From XYA12-FULL-58-9 sp001798605 (GTDB taxonomy: Bacteria > Myxococcota > XYA12-FULL-58-9), in NCBI GenBank assembly GCA_036736205.1, contig DAINMX010000133.1, forward strand, positions 1-17,119: DNA of 17,119 bases, given 5' to 3'. This document shows positions 7,496-13,247 of this stretch, one piece after another. A program made the translations under genes and the position numbers. The first letter of the stretch is position 1; every line of letters begins with the position of its first letter. Under the pieces are notes generated by a model that had not been told where the DNA came from, did not search any database, and worked only from the letters and a program-made list of their open reading frames with translations.

Positions 7496-8370
7496 GGGGC
7501 GGTGGTGAACCAGTCGGGCTCTTGGGCCACGGATCCCTGGCCGATGATGCGCACCAAGGGTTTCTTGCCGAGGGCCTTGGCCTTGTCGGCCGACATGACA
7601 ACGAGGGCGGCCGCGCCGTCGTTCAGCTTCGAGGCGTTGGCGGCGGTGATGGTGCCGTTCTTATCAAACGCCGGCCGCAGGGTGCCCATCTTGTCGAGCG
7701 GAGACTTGAAGGGCTCTTCATCCTTGTCGATGACGAGGGGATCTTTTTTGCGTTGCGGCACCTCGACGGGTGCCATCTCCGCGTTGAACTTGCCGGATTC
7801 CATAGCTGCCTGGGCCCGCTTGTAGGAAGTCAGAGCGAAGGCGTCCTGCTCTTCGCGGGTCATCTTGTATTCGGCCGCGGCGAGCTCGCCGCAGTTGCCC
7901 ATGTGCTTGTCGCCGTACGGATCCCACAATCCATCCCGAATCATCGAGTCCTGGACCTCGAAGGCACCCATGCGATAACCGCCACGGGAGCGCTCGAGAA
8001 GGTGCGGCGCGAGGGACATCGACTCCATGCCGCCCGCGATAACAGTTTCCCACTCCTCGGCACGGATGCCGTTGGCTGCGTCCATGACGGCCCGCAATCC
8101 CGATCCACAAACCTTGTGTAGGGTGATGGCGCCGGCCTTCTTAGGAATGCCACCATAGATGGCGGCCTGGCGCGCCGGAGCTTGACCTTGGCCCGCTTGC
8201 AAGACGTTGCCCATGATGACTTGGTCAACGAGATCAGCGTCGATGCCTGCTGCCTCGACCGCCGCGCGTATGGCGGTGGCCCCGAGTTTGGGTGCCGCAA
8301 TCTCCGAGAGAGTGCCGAGAAAACTTCCGATAGGCGTACGTTTGGCCGAGAGAATCACTACGTCTTTCAT
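7496..8370 (-). CDS. Acetyl-CoA acetyltransferase (thiolase II), C-terminus lost in gap
   Basis: A cytoplasmic thiolase that joins or cleaves acyl-CoA units (acetoacetyl-CoA formation or beta-oxidation). The 291 visible residues cover the N-terminal thiolase domain and the start of the C-terminal one: KRTPIGSFLGTL at the N-terminus, nucleophilic Cys88 in HKVCGSGLRAVM, the AGGMESMS block, and ANASKLNDGAAALVVMS. The catalytic His and second Cys of the family would lie in the missing ~100 residues. The start is ATG 8370, with GGAGGAA seven bases upstream; an in-frame ATG at 8403 is less likely. It leads a minus-strand series with the LolC-like gene and glnA, but the gap hides whether they are one operon. 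Chain-length specificity cannot be read here. Confidence 0.93.
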
Positions 8371-8393
8371 CGCTGTTCCTCCAGATGCAGTCG

Positions 8394-8420
8394 GTCCGCA
8401 CACCTAACAGATATGCGGAC
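8394..8420. promoter_or_regulatory. Palindromic site upstream of the thiolase gene
   Basis: Perfect 7-bp arms gtccgca (8394-8400) and tgcggac (8414-8420), 13 bases apart, lie 24 bases before the thiolase start codon. The place fits an operator or a 5' UTR hairpin. No regulator family can be named from it. Confidence 0.4.
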
Positions 8421-8482
8421 TGGGGGCCAGACGATGGCACTCACTCACCTCACTCCATTCACTCTCCGGAGCCCGAACCCTG

Positions 8483-9688
8483 TCAGGAACGCATCTTCAT
8501 CAGACCGACGTAACTGTCGCCCCAGCCAAATGGGACGATGTCAAACCCTCCCACCCTGAGGCATCCGCCGGTGAACGCCGTGATTTCACGAACGGGTTCT
8601 TTCGGAAAACCAAGCAACTCCTCCGGATGCACCAGAAGTTGGACGTTTCTTACATTCTTCGGCCTGTTGCTGTCCCGTAGAGGCGGATCGAAACTGAAAC
8701 GGATCGCACCATAGGGACCTTTTGTGCCGAAGTGTCCATAGACGGTAACCGAGCCGTTCCCATTGACCACAGCATCGTTGCCACCTACCCAAACGTCAGG
8801 CCAATAGGCCCGCAATGCTGGGATCGCACCAACGACATCCTTCGGGCGAAAAATGGCTGGTGCGTTCAAAACAACTTCAGCGGTGAGATCCTCAATTTTG
8901 TCGATCGTCGCAAAGCCCACATAGCCGTTGCCAAAGTCGCCCCCCTTGGGGCGCGTCAACAACCCGATGCGCCCGTCCTGCAACTGGAACAAGCGGACGT
9001 CTTTCATGTCGGCGGGGCCTTCGGCGACCTTTTCGATTACTGCATCGCCCTGCTCGCCAAGCCGGTAGATGCTAGTCGCATAACGCTCCATGATTCTGTG
9101 CCCATTGTCGTTCTTCTCCTCCTTGAAGCGGACCGCAACAGCACCAAGGAACAGCTGGCCATCAATGACGGAGAGGAAAGGGTCCTCGTGCCAGACCCTA
9201 CCGCTCGTCAACAACGTTTCCGTCCGGTGGAATTTCGCGTGCTCAAAACTGAACGGTGGATCCGCTTGATAGAGCCCCACTTGGGAGGGTCCAGGCGGTG
9301 ACATATCCTTGGGCAACAAATCGGGGTGGAGCTGTTCGCGCACCGCCATGATAACTCGGCCGTCGGCAAGCATCACCGGCGCACTGGGATTGGTCGCCAG
9401 ATAGCCTGAGGGCACTCCGTCCATTTGCAATGGACGTACTTGAAGATCTGGGGCGCGGGGTGACCTGGCGAAGCTGATATTCTCTATGGGCGTTGTTTTC
9501 AGCAAAGGCTTTGTGTTGAAATTCTCGGGCAAACCAAAAGCAGACAAATCCAGGTTCGGTGTTGAATTGTTCGGTGTGGAATCAAAAGACGTGCCAGTGA
9601 CGGCATCGTTCCGAGGCAATGCGCGAGGAGCAACGATCTCGTTGGCACCGCCAATGTTCTCAACACCGAGGTTTGTGATCTTCGACAC
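8483..9688 (-). CDS. DUF1861-like five-bladed beta-propeller protein
   Basis: A 401-residue protein whose C-terminal two thirds resemble the DUF1861 family, which is related to glycoside hydrolase propellers such as GH130 and GH43. Supporting blocks are HEDPFLSVIDGQLFLGAV (~167-184), KDVRLFQLQDGRIGLLTRP (~229-247), the GFATIDKIEDLT strand pair (~258-269) and WVGGNDAVVNGNGSVTVYGH (~300-319). The N-terminal ~75 residues are low-complexity and Asn/Pro/Ser-rich. The start is set at GTG 9688, preceded by GGGGAGG six bases upstream; a longer frame from TTG 9748 has no such site and would overlap the promoter. No signal peptide is visible, so it is probably cytoplasmic. The family's activity is unsettled; a role in oligosaccharide or phosphosugar breakdown is inferred from the fold. 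Confidence 0.8.
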   Translation of the reverse strand: MSKITNLGVENIGGANEIVAPRALPRNDAVTGTSFDSTPNNSTPNLDLSAFGLPENFNTKPLLKTTPIENISFARSPRAPDLQVRPLQMDGVPSGYLATNPSAPVMLADGRVIMAVREQLHPDLLPKDMSPPGPSQVGLYQADPPFSFEHAKFHRTETLLTSGRVWHEDPFLSVIDGQLFLGAVAVRFKEEKNDNGHRIMERYATSIYRLGEQGDAVIEKVAEGPADMKDVRLFQLQDGRIGLLTRPKGGDFGNGYVGFATIDKIEDLTAEVVLNAPAIFRPKDVVGAIPALRAYWPDVWVGGNDAVVNGNGSVTVYGHFGTKGPYGAIRFSFDPPLRDSNRPKNVRNVQLLVHPEELLGFPKEPVREITAFTGGCLRVGGFDIVPFGWGDSYVGLMKMRS

Positions 9689-9734
9689 GACGCGCCTCCC
9701 CGATTGCAAAAACACGCATATGCTAAACTTCAGA

Positions 9735-9761
9735 AGTATAGCAGCCAACGCAAATTAGCAA
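9735..9761 (-). promoter_or_regulatory. Candidate extended -10 promoter for the DUF1861-like gene
   Basis: On the minus strand, TGCTATACT (9735-9743) is an extended -10 element, with a weak -35 TTGCTA (9756-9761) 15 bases upstream. The transcript would start near 9728, leaving a leader of about 40 bases before GTG 9688, which supports that start over TTG 9748. Confidence 0.5.
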
Positions 9762-9877
9762 TCACCCCAAATAGTCGAAGTATGTCTTGCCGAATGCCGT
9801 CGAGAAGTAGTAGGCGTGGCGCGCTAACTCAGCGGAACGGGGGGCCACAAGAGGGCGCAGATGCCCAGAGGTTTTGA

Positions 9878-11593
9878 ATGAAAGCGCGTCGTGATTTTTC
9901 GATTTCGGCAGTTTTCTCCCTACTCCTGACCGTCTCTGTCGGTTGTGCATCAGAAGAGGAGTCGCCGACCGACAATCCGCAACTGCTCCCGGTGGTGCGC
10001 ATCAACCAGGACATCGACACACCGACCACCTGGATCCCTGCTAACCTTTATCTCATCGAGAAATCGATCTCGGTCACCGCGGCGTTGACGATCCAGCCGG
10101 GGACGATCGTTAAGCTCGAGGAAGGCCTATCGATTTCCGTCAATGCGGGCGGAACGATCGTTGCGGACGCTGAGAGTGCTGCGACACCGTGCCTGTTCAC
10201 CTCGGTCAAAGATGACGCAAATGGTGGTGATACCAACCTCGATGGAAACACCACCTCGCCGGCGCCGGGGGACTGGGCCTACATCAACGTGCGAGAGAAC
10301 GGCACCGTGTTCAACTATTGCACCTTCACGTATGGTGGTGCCAACATGCCCTATACCGGGACGCTGGTGTTGGCCAATGATGCGTCGGCAACCGTGACCA
10401 ACTGTACATTCGCGCACAACCAAGGTGGCACCTTGACCGACACGCGCGCCGCAGCGCTAAACGCCGGCAGCGCGGGAGCAGCAACGGTGATTACCGGTAA
10501 CACCTTTTTCGACAATGACATGCCACTGGTCATCAACGGCAAGTTCAGCATCGACGACTCGAATGTCTTTCATGAATTGATCGGTGGCAACGTGGTCACC
10601 AACACCTTCAACGGCATCTTCTGGGGTGGCGGCTACGCACTTGTTGGCGACATCAACTGGTCCAACACCGACGTGCCCTATGTCATCATCGACAATCCCC
10701 TCGGCATTCCCGCGGGCGCATCGTTGACCCTCGGCGACAACGTCGTCATCAAGTTCGACGATGGGCAGAGAATCGACGTGGCGGGAACTTTGACCGCTGA
10801 CGCCACGACCGACATCGTGTTCACCTCGATCCTCGATGACAGTGTAGGTGGCGATACGAATGGCGATGCCTCGACAACGACGCCCGCACCCGGTGACTGG
10901 GGTCATGTTGGAGTTAGCGCCGACGGTTCTTTGTTCAACCGCTGCCGTTTCACCTTTGGTGGGAGCGCCGAGCCCTACAGCGGAACCCTCGCAGTCACGC
11001 ACGGCGCGAACGTGACAATCACCCACAGCACGTTTGCGCACAATGCCGGCGGCGACCCCGACGACAACCGTGCTGCGGCGCTGAATCTTGGGGGCGCGGG
11101 CGCCTCGACCGTTGTCACCGACAACCTCTTCTACGACAACGACATGCCATTGGTCATCAACGGTCAGGTGAATGTCGATGACTCCAACGTCTTTCACTTC
11201 GGCGAGGTCACACCGATTCGAAACTACTACAATGGCATCTTCATGGATGGAACATCCCACGCGGTGAGTGGCAGTACATCCTGGTCGAACACCGAGGTGG
11301 CCTACGTGCTTTTTGGGAATACCTTGAGCATCGAGACAACTGGCACCCTCACCCTCGGCGACAACGTGGTGGTGAAGTCCGATGGCGCACGAATCGACCT
11401 CATGGGTGCCTTGATCGAAGGCACCGATGATGTTTTCACCTCGTTCATGGATGATACCTGGGCCGGGGACACGAACGGTGACGGATCCGATACGGAGGCG
11501 GCCGCGGGAGACTGGCCAGGAATCAACGATTGCCGAGATGGATCATGTGCGTATGTCGCCGGAGCCAACATCCTGTACGCGGCACATCCCTGA
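9878..11593 (+). CDS. Lipoprotein with tandem beta-helix units
   Basis: A 571-residue surface or periplasmic lipoprotein. The signal ends in a lipobox at Cys23 (LTVSVGC), and ATG 9878 has AGAGG seven bases upstream. The rest is built from ~209-residue units starting at Trp52, Trp261 and Trp469; the first two are complete and the third stops after ~103 residues. Each unit has a strand-turn pattern of right-handed parallel beta-helices (TLTLGDNVVIKF, FNRCRFTFGG, TNCTFAHN), an acidic loop of the type GDTNGDGSDT, and (units 1 and 2) the motif NDMPLVING. The acidic loops resemble single calcium-binding loops; this is inference. The Cys pair in the last unit (NDCRDGSCAY) is absent from the others. 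A ligand- or polysaccharide-binding role is likely for such proteins, but nothing shows the target. Confidence 0.88.
   Translation: MKARRDFSISAVFSLLLTVSVGCASEEESPTDNPQLLPVVRINQDIDTPTTWIPANLYLIEKSISVTAALTIQPGTIVKLEEGLSISVNAGGTIVADAESAATPCLFTSVKDDANGGDTNLDGNTTSPAPGDWAYINVRENGTVFNYCTFTYGGANMPYTGTLVLANDASATVTNCTFAHNQGGTLTDTRAAALNAGSAGAATVITGNTFFDNDMPLVINGKFSIDDSNVFHELIGGNVVTNTFNGIFWGGGYALVGDINWSNTDVPYVIIDNPLGIPAGASLTLGDNVVIKFDDGQRIDVAGTLTADATTDIVFTSILDDSVGGDTNGDASTTTPAPGDWGHVGVSADGSLFNRCRFTFGGSAEPYSGTLAVTHGANVTITHSTFAHNAGGDPDDNRAAALNLGGAGASTVVTDNLFYDNDMPLVINGQVNVDDSNVFHFGEVTPIRNYYNGIFMDGTSHAVSGSTSWSNTEVAYVLFGNTLSIETTGTLTLGDNVVVKSDGARIDLMGALIEGTDDVFTSFMDDTWAGDTNGDGSDTEAAAGDWPGINDCRDGSCAYVAGANILYAAHP
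10031..11590 (+). repeat. Tandem ~625-base coding repeats in the beta-helix gene
   Basis: Three units, 10031-10657, 10658-11281 and 11282-11590 (truncated). Units 1 and 2 share the order Trp start, strand block, D-rich loop, PAPGDW, FNYC/FNRC, TFAHN, RAAALN, NDMPLVING, DDSNVFH. The third unit keeps the first half only. The DNA has diverged more than the protein, so the duplication is old. Confidence 0.85.
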
Positions 11594-11600
11594 ATCAGGG

Positions 11601-11690
11601 CCCATTTTCTTCCTACAGAAACCCTTCAGCCCGGTGGACCTCGTCGGAGCATTGCGCTTCCATCTCGAAGAACCAGGGCGGATAAGCTAG
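11601..11690 (+). pseudogene. Remnant of a response-regulator receiver domain
   Basis: One reading frame gives FFLQKPFSPVDLVGALRF followed by a stop at 11688-11690. This is the signature of the last helix of a receiver domain: the conserved Lys-Pro dipeptide, an F/S-P step, then an amphipathic helix that ends the protein. Nothing upstream in this frame resembles the rest of a receiver, as it overlaps the beta-helix gene. So this is probably the tail of a lost regulator or hybrid kinase gene, cut by a deletion or insertion near 11594-11601. A chance match over ~25 codons is the alternative. Confidence 0.6.
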
Positions 11691-11825
11691 GAATGAAGTG
11701 TCGTGGCTATCCGCGTCATCCGTTAAGGTGCGCACCTCATACAACCATATTTGCAGGTTTCGAAATTACAGGTTGCAGCAACAGCCTTCCCAAGGCGATA
11801 CTCTAGTTGGACATTGGAGTATTTT

Positions 11826-12785
11826 GTGGGCATCAAATCTCTCGAGGAGAAGCTGGTCCTGGCAGAAGTCGAGTCGTATAACGACACGTTCGACAATGTG
11901 GCGTTGCAGGACAGCATTGCAAACCAAACCGAGGATGACACCGAGCAGTTTTCTCGTATCTCGTTCAACCGCAACAAAGACAGACGCGAGAGCCGCGCAG
12001 GAAAAAACGTAGCCTCCGTGTCGAATTTCACGGAGGGTTTTTTTTCTGAAGGACTGAAAACCGAGTCACCGACGCAAGGCATCCCATTGCGTTACCAGTA
12101 TCGGAATCGTAACGGCGACATCTGGTCGCGTGCCACCTCTTGGAATGCCAGCGAGATTTCGATCGAGCTTGCGGCCGGTCGTCAACAGAATGGCCAGGTC
12201 TGGCTCAATGGCAAGCTGCCATGTGACACCCACGAATACGATGCAACCATCCAAGACGCGGCGGCGCTCTTTGGTCTGCCGCCCAGCCTGCTGTTGGCAA
12301 TCCTTATGGTCGAGTCCAGTATGAAAACTTCTGCGGAGCGAGGTGCAGCACTTGGACTGGGTCAGCTTCAGGAGCCGGCTCTCACTGAGGCATTGGCCAT
12401 TTTGCGTCAACCGAAGTTCAAGAGAAGAGTCGCGAATGCTCTCGCCGCGAGTGATCCCGAACGCTATCGGGGCTTCGACCTTGATGCGGAGCCGAAACAG
12501 CTCGGCTTGACCGACTTTCGCCTTGACGGTCACCTCTCGGTGTATCTGGCGGCTGCGTACTTGCATCATCTGGTCTTTGTGGAAGATCGACGTTCCGCAG
12601 TGTTAAGAGACCAAGGCGAGATTGTTCTCGAATGGGTCGCAGGAGCATACAACGAAGGCCGCAAGGGCGTTTTCAGTAATGGAACCAAACCGGTCAACAA
12701 CAAAAAGTTGACCAAGAAGGCTTACGTCCACATGCAGAAGGTTATGCTTTGCATGCAACACCTCGAAGCCACCCGGCGTTTCTAG
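11826..12785 (+). CDS. Lytic transglycosylase-like protein (SLT domain)
   Basis: A 320-residue protein with a soluble-lytic-transglycosylase fold in its second half. Such enzymes cleave peptidoglycan to 1,6-anhydro-muropeptides. The expected motifs are present: catalytic Glu163 in ILMVESSMKT, the GAALGLGQLQ block (~172-181), and the AGAYNEGRKG segment (~272-281). GTG 11826 is chosen because GGAG lies six bases before it, and codon use looks coding from here on. The first ~135 residues are unrecognised, polar and lack a signal peptide, so export is unexplained. The frame passes straight through a strong terminator hairpin at 12013-12045. A second start, TTG 12087 behind AAGG, would give a 233-residue protein beginning after it. 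Domain call is good; the N-terminus is uncertain. Confidence 0.75.
   Translation: MGIKSLEEKLVLAEVESYNDTFDNVALQDSIANQTEDDTEQFSRISFNRNKDRRESRAGKNVASVSNFTEGFFSEGLKTESPTQGIPLRYQYRNRNGDIWSRATSWNASEISIELAAGRQQNGQVWLNGKLPCDTHEYDATIQDAAALFGLPPSLLLAILMVESSMKTSAERGAALGLGQLQEPALTEALAILRQPKFKRRVANALAASDPERYRGFDLDAEPKQLGLTDFRLDGHLSVYLAAAYLHHLVFVEDRRSAVLRDQGEIVLEWVAGAYNEGRKGVFSNGTKPVNNKKLTKKAYVHMQKVMLCMQHLEATRRF
12013..12045 (+). terminator. Intrinsic terminator inside the transglycosylase reading frame
   Basis: A perfect 8-bp stem cctccgtg/cacggagg (12013-12020 and 12029-12036), with an 8-base loop, is followed after one G by eight T (12038-12045). A run of six A just upstream (12002-12007) gives a weaker T-run on the other strand. 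The T-rich codons TTT TTT TCT are unusual here, so the structure is unlikely to be chance coding. It either separates two transcripts or attenuates the gene. Confidence 0.75.
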
Positions 12786-12830
12786 AATCTCCCGCCATTT
12801 AGGCTACCCTGGCCACCCCGGTGGAAAGAA

Positions 12831-12859
12831 TTGACAGTTGGCAGCGACATGACTAGATG
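12831..12859 (+). promoter_or_regulatory. Candidate promoter giving a leaderless SCP2 mRNA
   Basis: A perfect -35 ttgaca (12831-12836) is followed after 17 bases by a weak -10 tagatg (12854-12859). The usual start distance puts the first base at about 12866-12868, on or next to the ATG of the SCP2-like gene. Confidence 0.5.
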
Positions 12860-12867
12860 TACAGGAG

Positions 12868-13203
12868 ATGATTGAATTTTCTCCGAAAGATTACCTCAGT
12901 GGAGTGTTGCCGACCCTGATCGATTGCCATGCTTTCGTCAACGAGAAGCTGCCCGTCGTCATTCAGTTCCAACTGCTCGACCAAGACGATGTGAGTTACT
13001 TTCTGACGATCGGCAAGGACGGCGTCGCCGTCGGCAAGGGCGTTTCTGATCAGGTCGATCTCACCTTGGGCTTTTTTACCGCGGAGCTGCTTGCCTTTAG
13101 CAAGGGCGAGTTGGATGGGGAAACGGCGATTCGCGAGGGGCGCTTGCGGGTTTACGGCGACGAGAAGTGGTTACTCCATCTCGCGAGGTCAGTGGCCGAG
13201 TGA
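12868..13203 (+). CDS. Small SCP2-like sterol/lipid-binding domain protein
   Basis: A 111-residue protein resembling a single SCP-2 domain, which binds hydrophobic ligands such as acyl-CoA or sterols in a cytoplasmic pocket. The C-terminal half shows the pattern: DQVDLTLGFFTAELLAFSKG, then a G-x-L-x-V-x-GD ending (GRLRVYGDEKWLLHL). It is short compared with a full ~100-120 residue SCP2 fold, but complete. ATG 12868 is the only start in frame, since a stop lies at 12850-12852. The AGGAG before it touches the ATG, too close for normal use, and fits a leaderless mRNA from the promoter at 12831-12859. The GT5 gene follows after 44 bases and may be cotranscribed. The match is by pattern only, so confidence is moderate. 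Confidence 0.75.
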   Translation: MIEFSPKDYLSGVLPTLIDCHAFVNEKLPVVIQFQLLDQDDVSYFLTIGKDGVAVGKGVSDQVDLTLGFFTAELLAFSKGELDGETAIREGRLRVYGDEKWLLHLARSVAE

Positions 13204-13222
13204 CTCAGGCCGAGCGACTCAG
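13195..13222 (+). repeat. 14-bp tandem duplication over the SCP2 stop codon
   Basis: Two adjacent copies of gccgagYgactcag (13195-13208 and 13209-13222) differ only at Y: T in the first, making the TGA stop, and C in the second. The copies look like a slippage duplication at the end of the gene. Confidence 0.7.
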
Positions 13223-13247
13223 GTGGGGAGATTGGTAGTAGTGGGTT

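Noticed and set aside
10457..11260. Minus-strand open frame opposite the beta-helix repeats
   Set aside because: The Val/Asp/Arg-rich translation is an echo of the repeated coding strand.
10031..11590. Repeats considered as a CRISPR array or DNA satellite
   Set aside because: The period is ~625 bases and the similarity is at the protein level inside one open frame, so it is a domain duplication.
11860..11905. A tag-like peptide (NDTFDNVAL) with a terminator downstream, suggesting tmRNA
   Set aside because: There is no tRNA-like acceptor or T-arm pairing at either end, and the codons continue as an ordinary reading frame.
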